Below the pieces are notes generated by a model. The model was not told where the DNA came from. It was given only the letters and a program-made list of their open reading frames with translations, and searched no databases. From positions 23,540,990 through 23,604,989 of the forward strand of contig NC_135382.1 of NCBI RefSeq assembly GCF_049243985.1: a stretch of DNA of 64,000 bases, written 5' to 3'. Each line of letters opens with the position of its first letter. Positions within the stretch are counted from its first letter, which is position 1. Of the stretch, positions 32,701-41,745 are shown piece after piece. This stretch comes from Paroedura picta (taxonomy: Eukaryota; Chordata; Lepidosauria; Squamata; Gekkonidae). The position numbers and the translations under genes were made by a program.

Positions 32701-35700
32701 CTACTATTGTCTGATCTTTTTTTAACCTGGGACCTTATGTATGCAAAGCAAATTAACACTAAACCATGGTCTCTCCCTATAGATATTGAGCAGAAAGATG
32801 GGAGAGCTGTAAAAAAGAGAGCGACACAGATAGATCAACAGACCAAGTGAAGAGTGCTTGCACTTGCAAGCTCACGCCCTGAATAAATCTTTGTTGGTCT
32901 TAAAGGTGCCACTGGGCTCTGATTTTATTGTGCGACTTCAGACCAACACGGCTTCCCATTTGAATTAAAAACTTCAAGATGATGTAAAAAACATCAAGAG
33001 CTGTAAAAAAAAAATCTAGTATACAAGCAAACCAAATATCAACCCAGCTGAAAAGCCAAATCACTCCCCACCTCCCATTTCTCCCTGAAACACCTTGATT
33101 TCTGGAAGAGTCACTTACCACCAGGCACCTACATAGCCATAGCTCAGTGTTCCTTTGAAGAAAGCCGAGACGTTTTGGATTTCAATAGTAATGGTATCGT
33201 CCGTGAAGAAAGCATCACTCTTCTCTATGGACAGGTCATCAATATGGATGCTAAGGAAGGGATGGAAAGCTGGATTAAGTCCTGTTGGGCTGTTTGGATG
33301 AAGGATGCGCACGGATCACATCTTAACAGAGCAATGGGAAAGGCAGCTGTGGGCACTCTGCATCTGGAGGGGGGGGCTGGCTAAAGCTAAAACAAACAAC
33401 CCCGATAACAATATATGCCATGTTGAACCCAGCAAATCAAAATGGAGTAAGTATTGCCACATTTAGTTATGCCCTGTCTTTCTTCCTTACTAAGAGCCAG
33501 GGCTGATTAAAAATATAAAAAATGATTTTGCAGGCAGCAGAATATGTGCAATAAACAGTGCAATGGGCCTGGGATTGCCAAAATAGTAAACAATGCCAGC
33601 TGCCTAAGGCATGACATCCCACTGTCCATGAAGTGCATAAGAATGCAGCAAAAGATGACACATTGCAAGAGGCAGTAGGATATTACACAGTGCATTCCTC
33701 CACCGGAAGCACCCATGAAAAATATCACATCTCTGCCTCCATTTGCAAAAAGTGAACGGGCCAATTCAGGTCAAGGGCTGCTAGGGAAAGTCAGAAGCGA
33801 TATAGCCATTTAACCTCTGCTGAGTTTTGCAAACTGCCTTTTGAAGGCAAGAATGCAAGGTCTTCGCCCCCCCCCTTCTTTAACGCTAGGCAGAGTGAGT
33901 CCACGAAGCTGTCTAGCAGTGAATCAGACCACTGATCTATCAAGCTGAGCATTAACTCCTCTGATTGACAGCGGCTGTCTAGAATCTGAGTTGGAGGTCT
34001 TTCATGTCATCTGCCCCCTGTTCCTCTTAACAGGAGAGGGCAGAGATTGACCTTGAGAAATCCTGCCTGCCAAGCAGATGTTTTGCCCCTCGGCCAAGGC
34101 TTCCTCCTGGAACCTGAGAGCAGAACTCTCAGTTTTGATAAGTAGAACAAATCAGTGATCAGAGAGTTATTCCCTCCCCCTTTTCTCAGGTGGCCCTCAG
34201 TAAAGTTGGGGCTGCACGTCTGAACTATTGATCTTTTACAGGGGAAAGTTATACTCTATGCAGAGGTAGTCAAAACTGCGGCCCTCCAGATGTCCATGGA
34301 CTACAATTCCCATGAGCCCCTGCCAGCTGGCAGGGGCTCATGGGAATTGTAGTCCATGGACATCTGGAGGGCCGCAGTTTGACTACCCCTGCCTACGTCA
34401 TGTCTTGGACTGCCAACCTTTAAGTGAGGAATACCCAGGAAAAGTGACCTGTCAGTAGCTCAGAGTAAAGAAGCGAAGAAGCTGACAGACTGGCCACGAG
34501 GAAGGATAAAGAAGAATAGTTTTTCATTCAAATCCGTACTTAAAGCCAAAACGTGGGCCAGTTAAAAAAGACAGGTTTTCACAGCTTTCTTCAGCAGCTT
34601 AGTTAAATTAATGACAAGTTTCACATTCAGCTTTCATGCTGATTTGCCAGATGACTCAAATCATCCATCAGAACCAGAATAATTGAACCAGAATAATTTT
34701 AATGAGCAGAAAATTACTTGCAAAATGGAAATCTTTCGTAAGGGACTGAGGACTGGTGGCTTAGCCATGTCTTGGCTTTATGTATTGGTCTGAATTAAAG
34801 GCCATTCTTTTTCCTTATTCTTCGTATGGCCAGTCTGTCAACCTCCAAGTGGAATCACCGAAGAAGAAGTTTTAAAAATGTTTTTATACTCCATTTTTCA
34901 CTACCCAAAGAAGTTCCAAAGCAGCTTACAAAACCTTTCCCTTCCTCTTCCCACAACAGACACCCCTATGAGGTAGATGAGGCTGAGAGAGCTCATAGAG
35001 AACTGTGACTGGCCCAAGATCACCCAGCTGGCTGCATGTGGAGGAGGAGGAGGAGTCAGGAACCAAACCCAGTTCTCCAGATTAGAGGCCACCGCTCTTT
35101 AACCACTATCCCGTACTGGCTCTGTTTTCCAGGAGGAGGAAATTGGCAGCTTCAGTGGGCAATTTTGAGTCTATAGTAACACATCCCTGCTGAGATCCCT
35201 CTTTGTCCCAAACCCCCTCCCTTCTGAGACCCCCCTCCCCAATTTCCAGGACTTTCCCAACCATGGATTGGCAAACCTCGCCATGCCTGGCTTTGCTCAC
35301 AGAGAAAGACTAATCAGATGCGCGTGGTTTGGTGTCAATCAAATACAAGTAAGCATTAAAAAAAAAAACCACCCCAAAAACCCCACTGTGTCCAATAGGA
35401 ATCTGCTCTTCCGTCTCATAGATCAGGCATCCTGACAGTGCCATTGTAAGGCATGCTGCACTCTTCCAAGCCCACCAGCTTCCACAGATGCAGGACACAT
35501 TGCCTGTCTTCCAATCCGACACAGCAGGGGATTTTGGGGGGAAGGGGGCACTTACTTTGTTAATCCGTAAGCCACTTTTCCAAAAAAACTCATGGACTTC
35601 TCCCCTGAGATATTAGGATATGTTGCATGACGAAAGGCTGCCTGAATCACCTGTGCGGTTTGCTGATTTACTGTCAGTGAGATACAAAAGCATGCATCAG

Positions 35701-36324
35701 GATAGTACCCTCAGCCTTAGTACGGCCCTGTCACCACTGGGTCTCTCTTTCAAGCATAACTTGCTTTTATTTTCCATGGGAAATCAGAGATTCTATTCCT
35801 AGTTAGTTACCTCCTTGACCACCTGACTTCCTCCCCAACCGGTACCCAAAGCTGCTCACATCGTCCTCCTCTCACAACAACCTTCCGAGGTAGGTTAGAG
35901 TGAAATTGGGCAAGTGGTGTACAATCACAAACAGCAAGCTTCTCCCTAGGCATGGTGGGGACTTGAGCGGGAGTCACCCAGATCTTCCTTCCTTCCAGCA
36001 GCCTAACCTCTGCAGCACACTGGATCTGGTCTGTTACACACCTTGCATTTGGCGCTTTCCTAGCTCCTGCAAAAATGACACCTCATAAACAGCTCATAGG
36101 AGAGAAGGGAGGAGAATGAAGGGAGAAACACCTTTTGCCATTCGCCCCAACCCAATCACAAGGGAAAGCCACCTCCAGGTAGTAAGCTGTGACTTACACA
36201 CAACTGCAGCCGGCTTTGTTAACCTGACGACTATTCCTGTGTTGTTGAATGAAGACGGCTCGAAGGTGCAAGCCAAAGAGGAGCTGCTGAGCACTGCGAA
36301 GACCACCACGGCCCTCAGCATCAT
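17663..36324 (-). CDS. CETP: CETP, cholesteryl ester transfer protein (complete, 16 coding exons)
   Basis: Secreted plasma protein of the BPI/LBP/PLTP family that exchanges cholesteryl esters and triglycerides between lipoproteins. Exons: 36198-36324, 35556-35670, 33119-33250, 31740-31810, 30138-30231, 28958-29027, 26606-26666, 25625-25734, 23819-23998, 23205-23255, 22038-22205, 21513-21580, 21347-21389, 20586-20655, 18912-18997, 17663-17740. The sum is 1524 nt, 507 aa (human 493). A signal peptide ([18 protein letters not shown]) starts the protein. Conserved blocks include [34 protein letters not shown] and [14 protein letters not shown]. The sequons equivalent to human N88 (QNVS) and N240 (KNYS) are kept; those at N341 and N396 are gone. 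The C-terminal amphipathic helix is present but more basic. The last intron is GC-AG, and exon 8 is unusually diverged. Confidence 0.95.
17965..18052 (+). mobile_element. CR1 LINE 3'-end fragment (CETP intron 15)
   Basis: Short piece GGAGGTTGGACTAAATGACC to CTGTGATTCT, inside the GC-AG intron. Confidence 0.75.
18182..18623 (+). mobile_element. hAT element (CAGCCTTTCTCAAC type) interrupted by BovB
   Basis: From CAGCCTTTCTCAAC to GGTTGAGAAAGG; interior matches the copy at 31207-31530 in reverse. It splits a 5S-derived SINE (18113-18181 and 18624-18740) and is itself split by a BovB piece at 18394-18495. Confidence 0.75.
18394..18495 (-). mobile_element. BovB LINE 3'-end fragment, nested in hAT
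   Basis: Reverse copy of the same sequence (GTTGTTGTTAGTTGTG ... CATCGCGACCCCATG). Confidence 0.78.
18912..18997 (-). CDS. CETP: CETP exon 15
   Basis: Acceptor actccatag. Encodes [20 protein letters not shown] and ends ITRN, almost as human. It is followed directly by GCAAGT, so the downstream intron is GC-AG. Confidence 0.92.
19649..19784. mobile_element. Palindromic hAT MITE, copy 6 (CETP intron 14)
   Basis: 136-bp near-perfect palindrome of the CAGGGGTAGTCAAACTGCGG subtype with perfect target duplication ACCTAGAC. Confidence 0.94.
20586..20655 (-). CDS. CETP: CETP exon 14
   Basis: Acceptor tttaatttcag, donor TTCAA followed by GTGAGC. Encodes [19 protein letters not shown], like human VQSFLQSMITAVGIPEVMS. 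Palindromic MITEs lie on both sides, at 20746 and 19649. Confidence 0.92.
20746..20881. mobile_element. Palindromic hAT MITE, copy 7 (CETP intron 13)
   Basis: 136 bp, CAGGGGTAGTCAACC subtype, perfect target duplication CCCTAGGC. It lies 91 bp upstream of CETP exon 14. Confidence 0.94.
21347..21389 (-). CDS. CETP: CETP exon 13
   Basis: 43 bp; acceptor tttccttgcag, donor TGTG followed by GTAAGT. Encodes IEPKTM then diverged residues (human ITPKTVSNLT). The human N396 sequon is not present. Confidence 0.85.
21513..21580 (-). CDS. CETP: CETP exon 12
   Basis: Acceptor ccctccacag, donor GCTGT followed by GTATGT; 68 bp. Encodes [17 protein letters not shown], like human DIVTTVQASYSKKKLFL. Confidence 0.9.
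21709..21792 (-). mobile_element. CR1 LINE 3'-end fragment (CETP intron 11)
   Basis: AAATCATAGAGTTGGAAGGG to CAGGATCAGCCC. Confidence 0.8.
21828..22018 (-). mobile_element. 5S-rRNA-derived SINE (CETP intron 11)
   Basis: Reverse copy with GGAGGTCTCCCGTCAAAGTA and GGGTCAGCCTGCTTAGC. It ends only about 20 bp from the exon 11 donor at 22037. Confidence 0.8.
22038..22205 (-). CDS. CETP: CETP exon 11
   Basis: 168 bp, phase 0 on both sides; acceptor tgctgtgcag, donor AAAG followed by GTTAGT, a rather weak donor. Encodes 56 residues including [15 protein letters not shown]. Human has NSS here (N341); the lizard has KSS, so that glycosylation site is missing. Confidence 0.93.
23146..23171. repeat. 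(TG)n microsatellite
   Basis: TG run in CETP intron 10, about 35 bp beyond the exon 10 donor side. Shorter TG/CA runs lie at 22482-22498, 40183-40198 and 50039-50069. Confidence 0.85.
23205..23255 (-). CDS. CETP: CETP exon 10
   Basis: 51 bp, phase 0 on both sides; acceptor ttttttacag, donor AAAG followed by GTAACT. Encodes 17 residues ending SDQEIVQK, like human TNQEIFQE. Confidence 0.88.
23819..23998 (-). CDS. CETP: CETP exon 9 (180 bp)
   Basis: Exactly 180 bp with phase 0 on both sides, as in the human exon that is skipped in a known non-secreted isoform. Encodes MYKNYSDSF (sequon at the human N240 position), FWFSEHV and [13 protein letters not shown]. Confidence 0.96.
24556..24967. mobile_element. 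Probable hAT element of the CAGTGGTCCCC type (old)
   Basis: Starts CAGTGGTCCCCATCC and ends GGTTGGGGACCCCT about 410 bp later, in CETP intron 8. No target duplication could be matched. Confidence 0.5.
25050..25250 (+). mobile_element. 5S-rRNA-derived SINE (CETP intron 8)
   Basis: Contains AGTACTCGGATGGGAGACCA, close to 5S rRNA box C region. Confidence 0.85.
25625..25734 (-). CDS. CETP: CETP exon 8 (diverged)
   Basis: Acceptor actgtcattcag, donor ATTAAG followed by GTAAGA, open in one frame only, with phases that fit exons 7 and 9. Encodes about residues 224-260: basic, strand-like (FKYTIKIS), then FESKRG, which may match human LESHHKG, followed by about 10 extra residues before exon 9. Sequence likeness to human exon 8 is weak, so this call rests on splice signals and phase. 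A CR1 fragment abuts the acceptor side. Confidence 0.6.
25750..26070 (-). mobile_element. CR1 LINE 3'-end fragment (CETP intron 7)
   Basis: AGAATCAGAGTTGGAAGGGG onward to CCATTTTTTCTGGG. It begins 16 bp from the exon 8 acceptor. Confidence 0.85.
26112..26545. repeat. AGGGTTGCCA-type repeat carrying MITE copy 8
   Basis: Starts AGGATTGCTAACCTCCAGG and ends GGACCCGCAACCCT. Family of about 200-300 bp with ends AGGGTTGCCA / TGGCAACCCT; class not known to me. Confidence 0.65.
26272..26407. mobile_element. Palindromic hAT MITE, copy 8 (CETP intron 7)
   Basis: 136 bp. Flanks CTCTAGGC and TTCTAGGG match at 6 of 8 positions. Inserted in an AGGGTTGCCA-type repeat (about 26112-26545). Confidence 0.92.
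26606..26666 (-). CDS. CETP: CETP exon 7
   Basis: Acceptor is a long T-run ending in tag. Encodes [17 protein letters not shown], like human ICKEINVISNIMADFVQ. I placed the donor at GGAG followed by GTAAAC (phase 1), which fits exon 8. A GC donor nine bases earlier, with the same phase, is an alternative. Palindromic MITEs sit in both flanking introns. Confidence 0.85.
27023..27210. repeat. AGGGTTGCCA-type repeat
   Basis: TAGGGTTGCCAGCCTCCAGG to GGCAACCCTAG, about 188 bp with short inverted ends. Confidence 0.7.
27676..27810. mobile_element. Palindromic hAT MITE, copy 9 (CETP intron 6)
   Basis: TGCGGCCC subtype with matching changes in both arms (CACGAG / CTCGTG). No clear target duplication remains. 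Confidence 0.9.
28170..28358 (+). mobile_element. 5S-rRNA-derived SINE (CETP intron 6)
   Basis: Contains GATAAGCAGGGTCAGTATTT; diverged. Confidence 0.75.
28446..28710 (-). mobile_element. tRNA-derived SINE (same family), CETP intron 6
   Basis: Minus copy with tail AAGAGTTGGTTTTTATAC and head CCAGATTAGAAGCCACC. Confidence 0.85.
28958..29027 (-). CDS. CETP: CETP exon 6
   Basis: Acceptor ctctttacag, donor CCAG followed by GTAAGA. Encodes [20 protein letters not shown], identical to human over these 20 residues, then KSQ where human has KGQ. Confidence 0.97.
29075..29805. mobile_element. Foldback-like repeat with long inverted arms (CETP intron 5)
   Basis: Left arm about 29080-29185 and right arm about 29676-29800 are inverted copies (for example AACAAAGATTTATTCAAGG versus CCTTGAATAAATCTTTGTT). 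A 270-bp hAT copy sits at the junction with the left arm. Single arms of the same family occur at 8040-8100, 32850-32965, 50145-50250 and 51585-51740. Confidence 0.7.
29186..29455. mobile_element. hAT non-autonomous element (CAGTGGTCCCCAACC type), nested
   Basis: 270 bp with ends CAGTGGTCCCCAACC and GGTTGGGGACCACTG (exact inverse) and perfect target duplication CCCTACAT. It sits inside the left arm of the foldback repeat at about 29075-29805. Confidence 0.92.
29880..29998 (+). mobile_element. LINE ORF2 end fragment (CETP intron 5)
   Basis: Encodes [20 protein letters not shown], matching the far C-terminus of the CR1/L2-like LINE. Confidence 0.55.
30138..30231 (-). CDS. CETP: CETP exon 5
   Basis: Acceptor ttctgggcag, donor GA followed by GTACGT. 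Encodes the Cys-containing strand [18 protein letters not shown]. Human has DAPDCYLSFHKLLLHLQG here, so the disulfide cysteine is kept. Confidence 0.93.
30438..30700 (+). mobile_element. Sauria SINE (CETP intron 4)
   Basis: tRNA-like head (GAGCCTCTTGTGGCGCAG, with box B-like GTTCAATCCC) followed by a BovB-related tail ending in GTGTACCTTTACC. Nearly full length, plus strand. Confidence 0.9.
30847..31131 (+). mobile_element. tRNA-derived SINE, full length, CETP intron 4
   Basis: GAGAGCCAGTTTGGTGTAGTGG head with box B-like GGTTCGATTC; ends in a CTT repeat tail. Confidence 0.92.
31207..31530 (-). mobile_element. hAT element (CAGGCTTTCTCAG type)
   Basis: About 320 bp, same family as 18182-18623, in CETP intron 4. 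Ends eroded (AAAAAAGTTGAGAATCCC). Confidence 0.7.
31740..31810 (-). CDS. CETP: CETP exon 4
   Basis: Acceptor ctcctggcag, donor CTGT followed by GTAAGT. Encodes [17 protein letters not shown], nearly the same as human. Confidence 0.94.
31950..32237 (-). mobile_element. Sauria SINE with intact target duplication (CETP intron 3)
   Basis: Full-length minus-strand copy. A 15-bp target duplication CTGCAAAGACCCATT lies at 31933-31947 and 32238-32252. Confidence 0.93.
32850..32965 (+). repeat. Single arm of the foldback-like repeat
   Basis: TTGCAAGCTCACGCCCTGAATAAATCTTTGTTGG-type arm, matching the right arm at 29700-29800; CETP intron 3, close to exon 3. Confidence 0.65.
33119..33250 (-). CDS. CETP: CETP exon 3
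   Basis: Acceptor cccttccttag, donor GG followed by GTAAGT. Encodes about residues 81-124, with [16 protein letters not shown] matching the human N88-glycosylated strand and ending in AWW. Confidence 0.95.
33896..34112 (-). mobile_element. tRNA-derived SINE fragment (CETP intron 2)
   Basis: Reverse copy with CTGCCAAGCAGATGTTTTGC and CTCGGCCAAGG near the head end; diverged. Confidence 0.6.
34261..34391. mobile_element. Palindromic hAT MITE, copy 10 (CETP intron 2)
   Basis: TGCGGCCC subtype with a shorter centre (GCCAGCTGGC, itself palindromic). Target duplication not clear. Confidence 0.9.
34860..35125 (-). mobile_element. tRNA-derived SINE (same family), CETP intron 2
   Basis: Minus copy, diverged; head region GTACTGGCTCTG at the right end. 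Confidence 0.82.
35556..35670 (-). CDS. CETP: CETP exon 2
   Basis: Acceptor ctcactgacag, donor AA followed by GTAAGTG. Encodes about residues 43-80, including [15 protein letters not shown] and FFGKVAYGL, close to the human counterpart. It contains the sequon NIS where human has DIT. Confidence 0.93.
36198..36324 (-). CDS. CETP: CETP exon 1 (signal peptide)
   Basis: Encodes residues 1-42: signal peptide with a likely cut after SSSSLA, then the start of the N-terminal barrel ([11 protein letters not shown], like human IVCRITKPALLVL). Donor GTGT followed by GTAAGT. Two adjacent ATGs (36322-36324 and 36319-36321) are both usable. In-frame ATGs further upstream (to 36435) would bury the signal peptide and are less likely. 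Confidence 0.9.
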
Positions 36325-36856
36325 CCCGGAATGATCTCCAAAGCTAGAGCCGGCAAGAGCCAAAGAGCAGCTGCCTCCTGCCCTGGCTTCTTCTCCACCC
36401 CATGGCCTCGCTATCCCTGGCAGGACGTGACCCACTTCCTAGCTTTTCTGCATCCTCCTTAACCCATTCATAACTGCTGCCTTGGTCGCTATGTGATTTC
36501 AGTCTAGGGCCGGTTTTGGCTCCAGCATGGCTTCTTAACAACATGAGTTTTCTGCTCCCTTACACATAGCATCCTTTGCTCACTTGGTTTTCCTTTGCAT
36601 TTTTCCTTGTGTTTTATCAGACCCAGGATGCTCAGTTTTGGACTAAAATCTATGCAAATCAGCATTTGGGGAGGTACTTTGCGGAAAATGGTTCATTTCC
36701 TGCTGTACAAGGTTTTCTGTAGATTGGAGGAAAGGTTTGGAGCCAATTAGGCATGGCATTATTTATTAAAAATTTCCTACCCTGCCTCATTGATTCACTC
36801 AAAATAACATTTATCATTGCAAGGAGACTTGACTCTGTGCCTTTTACACAGTCATA

Positions 36857-37128
36857 AGAGAGCGAGCTTGGTGTAGTGGTTAGGACGAGTGCGGACTTCT
36901 AATCTGGCATATCAGGTTCGATTCCCGCTCCCCCACATGCAGCCAGCTGGGTGACCTTGGGCTCGCCACAGTGCTGATAAAGCTGTTCTGGCAGCAGTAA
37001 TATCAGGGCTCTTTCAGTCTCACCCACCTGCCAGGGTGTCTGTTGTGGGGAGAGGAAAGAGAAGGTGATTGTAAGCCAGTTTGAGATGCCTTCGGTAGAG
37101 AAAAACAGCAGATAAGAACCACTTCTTC
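36857..37128 (+). mobile_element. tRNA-derived SINE (same family), upstream of CETP
   Basis: Near full length with CTTGGTGTAGTGG and GGTTCGATTCC. Confidence 0.88.
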
Positions 37129-37819
37129 ATATGCAGAATTCTGTGTGCAAGTACAGGGAGAAGTGTTTAAAACAGCATATCAATATATCTAATTTTCAAC
37201 ATGACCAAATCTGTGGATACTTAAATCCAGAGAAGGGAACCATGAAAAGATATGATTGATTTTGCTACAAACCTGAAAAAAAATCTCATGTTTGCAGAAG
37301 TAGACCACATAGAAGGCCTAACAATAATACTTATGAAAAAGTCCAGTTTGGAAAAAAAAACTCCAAGATTTTCAAACCCTCCATTAAATGGAATGCTGAC
37401 CCTTTTCATTCCAGAAGCAAATGCTGGGAAAAGAATAGCACTAACCTTTTCCAAGCCGTCGCTGGCCTCCTGACTACTCACCCATTCTCCAGTTCCATCT
37501 TTTCCTTGCTGCATGGCTGTACATGTGATAGACCTTTCCGGTGGGACATTCCGGTCTTTTGTGTCCAGGGTGTGAGAGCCTGAAAGTTAATCCAATCCAT
37601 TTTGTATTGTTTTCTGCCACAACATCCTGAGATAAAGAGGTGAATGACCTAGGACAACCCTTCCTTGGTGATCCTCTCTGCCATCCGCCCAGCAAGGATC
37701 TCTGGAGCTCTTGTTGAATTTAAGATTGACCATAACGTTCCTTGAATCCCGGTTTGGTGAGTCTTTTTAAAAAAATCATATGACCTGGGCTTTCACAATC
37801 TACTGATAAATCTTGAATT

Positions 37820-38010
37820 AGGAATGCCAGTTTCTACGTGGGACATGGGGATCGCCTGGAATTATAGCTCATTACCTGGAGACATGGCTGCTTTGGAGGG
37901 TGGACTCCACAGCATTATACTCCATGGAGGTCCCCTCCCCACCCTAGGTCCCATCCACTCCCAGCTCTACCTCCCAAGTCTCCAGGTATTTTCCAACCCA
38001 GAGCTAACAA
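37820..38010. repeat. AGGGTTGCCA-type repeat, old
   Basis: GAATGCCAGTTTCTACGTGG to TTTTCCAACCCAGAGC. A second remnant lies at 38115-38268 ending GGCAACCCTAG. Confidence 0.55.
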
Positions 38011-38919
38011 TGTTCCAGCACGGTTATTTGGAGACTTGGATCTTAAGGATCGGAGATTTGTGTCTGCCACGAGCTTGCTTAAGGTCACTAGCATACAGTA
38101 AGTGCTACAGTTGGTGCAGAATTACAGCTGATTTCCAGACTTCAGAGATCTTTCCCCATGAGAAAATGGCTGTTTAGGAAAGTGGACACATCCCCCACTG
38201 AGCCCCCTCCCCAGGCTCTGCCTCCAAATCTTCAGGAATTCCTAACTTGCAGTTGGCAACCCTAGATTTACCTTACAGCAGCAATCCCAAGCATTGTACC
38301 AACAGCTCTTGCTCTTGGGGTTCCTGGTGCCTGTTTGCTTCCTTGGCCAAAGCAAACAGCCTGTGCTGACTTTCATCTACCTCCTTAGAGCAGCAGGTGC
38401 TTCGGAAGACCCCCAGCACCGTTTTGAATGTGGCTCTCAGCTCTGCCTCCTGTTCCACAGAGGAGATAGGAGTGGGTCCAGATGGCCACTCTTACCTGCA
38501 ACCATCCCATAGAGCCTCTGTATTCAAACCAGGAGGGAACCAGGAATCGGCAACACCGCAGCATAGAATAATTTACACCCAGACAGGCATGCTTGGTGAA
38601 TATTGCTTAAGCCTTTAATGTACTGGGCACAGCTGTCTATATAAACTGCTTTCTGCAGTGACTTTTTTTCTCCTCAACTAGACTTCCTGGGTTGAAACCG
38701 TGAAGGACCTGAAATAACCTCCTCCCTTCAGGCGGTGGGTACTGCTGGCCATTGGCCTTCCTGAGGCAGGAATTGCAAAGCTGTTGTTCTCCAAGGAGTC
38801 TGGCAGTCAGAGCAAGGTTTAAAGGACAAACAGACCTGCCTTAGCTGATAGCGAGGGCCAGGCAAAAGGATGTTTCCATGCTCTAAACTCCATATCGATT
38901 TAAGGTCTGCTATGTTTTG

Positions 38920-39180
38920 AAGAGGAGTTGGTTTTTATACCCCGCTGTTCACTATCTGAAGGGGTCTCAAAACAGCTCACAATCAGCTTCCCTTCCTCTC
39001 CTCTCCTCCACAAGGTATACCCCTGTGAGGTAGGTGAGGCTGAGAGAGCTCTGACAGCTGCTCTGTGAGACAGCTCCAACAGGACTGTGACCAGCCCAAG
39101 ATCACCCAGCTGGCTGCCTGTGGAGGAGGAGTTGGGAATCAAATCCTGGTCTCCGGATTAGAAGCCAGCTGGGTGATCTC
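38920..39180 (-). mobile_element. tRNA-derived SINE (same family)
   Basis: First of three minus-strand copies in about 710 bp. Confidence 0.85.
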
Positions 39181-39212
39181 TTAATCACACCAGAATATAT
39201 GGCGGGAAGGTA

Positions 39213-39354
39213 AGAAGAAGAAGAGTTGGTTCTTATATGCCGCTTTTCCCTACCTAAGGAGGCTCAAAGCGGCTTAGTCGCCTTCCCATTCCTCTCCCCA
39301 CAACAGACACCCTGTGAGGTGGGTGAGGCTAAGAGAGCCCTGAGATTATTGAGG
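39213..39354 (-). mobile_element. tRNA-derived SINE, head-truncated
   Basis: Tail and body only, stops at GAGCCCTGAGATTATTGAGG where the next copy begins. Confidence 0.85.
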
Positions 39355-39357
39355 AAG

Positions 39358-39632
39358 AAGAAGAGTTGGTTCTTATATGCCGCTTTTCTCTACTTGAAGG
39401 AGTCTCAAAGCGGCTTACAGTCGCCTTCCCTTTCCTCTCCCCACAACAGACACCCTGTGGGGTGGGTGAGGCTGGGAGAGCGCTGATATCACTGCCCAGT
39501 CAGAACAGTTTTATCAGTGCCGTGGTGAGCCCAAGGCCACCCAGCTGGTTGCATGTGGGGGAGCGCAGAATCGAACCTGGCATGCCAGATTAGAAGTCCG
39601 CAGTCCTAACCACTACACCAAACTGGCTCTAA
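39358..39632 (-). mobile_element. tRNA-derived SINE, full length
   Basis: Abuts the previous copy head to tail in the same orientation; ends CACTACACCAAACTGGCTCT. Confidence 0.9.
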
Positions 39633-41526
39633 GGATGCCACTCTACAACCTACGTAGCATGTAGCCCTGGGCAATCCTACCTGGGCCGGCCATAGCATTG
39701 CTAGGCTTCCAGGTAGGGCCTGGAAAACTCCCAGTTAGAACTGATCTCCTGGTGAGCGATCAGTTCCCCTGGAAAAAAAATGGCATGAGGGTGTACTGCA
39801 TGGCATGATGCTCATTGAAGTCCCTCCCATACCCCAACTCCACCCTCCCCGGGTTCTTACCCCCACCCAAACCTGGCAATAATACAATGTCTCTGGATAC
39901 CAGAGAAGGAGGGGGATGAGGTAGGGCTGCCACACCTAGGCTGAGAAAATCTGGCTATTTGGCAATGGGGCCTGGGGAGGACAGGGACCTCAGTGGGGCA
40001 CAATCCTACAGAGTCTACCCTCCAAATCATCCATGTTCTCCAGGGGGACACCGATCTCTGTAGTCTGGACATGAGCTGTAATTCCAAGGGCTCCTCAGGT
40101 CCCATCTGGTGGATAATGGCAGTCTGTACTGTTACTTCTAACAAACAAATAGTTTTTACTACTGGATCCTTTTAAAAAGCAAAAGTGTGTGTGTGTGTAG
40201 AGGGGGAAAATTGCAAGCAGGAATTTTAAACAATGCCCATGCCTGCAAATGATTTGTTTACTATTCATAGCTAAATGTTTGTAATTCATTTAAAAAGACG
40301 CTGAGATAAAAATGTACCAGAACAATTTATACCTAATATCAGCAGACGCCTTGTCAAAGCATCTAGCAATGAAACGTGGTTTGCAGCCGGCACCCATTGG
40401 CATCTTGCGCCTTTTGTTCTGCCACTCTGGTGTCGATATTGTTCCTGTATCCTAGGACATAATCTGCTAAAAAGCAGCCAGCACTTAAAACTATTTGTTT
40501 GTTAGAATTAACAGTAAAGACTGTAATTAAACTGCATTATGGCTTTGTTTTTCTGGTACAATGGGACTCATTCCCACTTCATTCCAGCGCGTTAGTGTAG
40601 CCTCCCCTCCCCCTTTTTCTCATTGTATTGTTTCACCCCACCTGGAGGATGGCATCCCTAAAAATAAGTCCCAACAAGTCCAAGGAAGTCCACAAAGCAC
40701 ACAGAAGAGCAATCTTGTAGACCCGTAACTGGAATGAGAAATCCAGTTTGTTTTTCCAGGGTAACCCTAGAGCTTCATTTCCCTCAATGTACAGAGACAG
40801 TTGTAAGCTATTTTTGGTGAGACGCATTAACCTAAAAGCCAAGCCAATGTTTCATTGCCAGCATCTGTTTCCTGAGATAGTTCCCCCAAATACTGCAGAA
40901 TAGGCTCTTCTTTAGCTGTATTGTATCTTGCCACAGAGGGGACATATGAGGCCAGACAAATCTGGGTGAAGGCCGTTTGCCAACACAAGAGTACAAAGAG
41001 ATGCCGTCTCAGAATCCCTGGCAGTCCCTCCAAGGAAGGTAAGAAATCATTCTTGTGCCATGGGCCAGAATGGGCAACAACATTTCAAGAGAGCAGATCG
41101 AACTCGTGGGCAATGGGTCTGTTTCATTAAAACATAAAATGTCACCTCCCAAAGTAACAGCTTAGGTTTGTCCGCATAGCCCTGCCTACCTATAATTATC
41201 CTTTTGAGTCTTTTTTATTTATTACACTGTTATCCCTGTTTCCTCTATGGAGCTCACTGTCATTCATTCATTACAAGACCTTCATGACCCCTCTCCTTAT
41301 GTCCGGATGGGCCTTGTCAAGCCAACTGCACGGGTAGTGCCGCTCATCCTGAAGGTCACATCCTGTGTGCAAATGATGGATTAGGAAAAAGAAAAAAATT
41401 ATACTTGGTAACACCGAAGAAAGCAAAAGGTAGACAAAGAATAAGCTGGATGGAAAGAATTAAAGAGATAAATGGAGTGACCTCACAAAGACTTAAAGTA
41501 ATGACTGCGGAGTTGGATAGTGGCCA

Positions 41527-41745
41527 CTGAAAGAACCTCAAAGCGGCTTTCGAGCACCTTCCCTTCCTCTCCTCACAACCGACACCCTGTGAGGTAGCTG
41601 AAGCTGAGAGAGACAGAACAACACTAACTGGAGTGTAACTGGCCCAAGGTCACCCAACTGGCTGCATGTGGAGGAGGAGCAGGAAATCAACACTGGCTCA
41701 CCAGATTAGAAGTTGGCGCTCTAAACCACTACACCAAGCTGGGAA
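41527..41745 (-). mobile_element. tRNA-derived SINE (same family)
   Basis: Minus copy between CETP and HERPUD1, ending CACTACACCAAGCTGGG. Confidence 0.82.

Noticed and set aside
37221-37514. 97-residue minus-strand ORF upstream of CETP
   Set aside because: No recognisable domain, AT-rich, no splice or promoter support.
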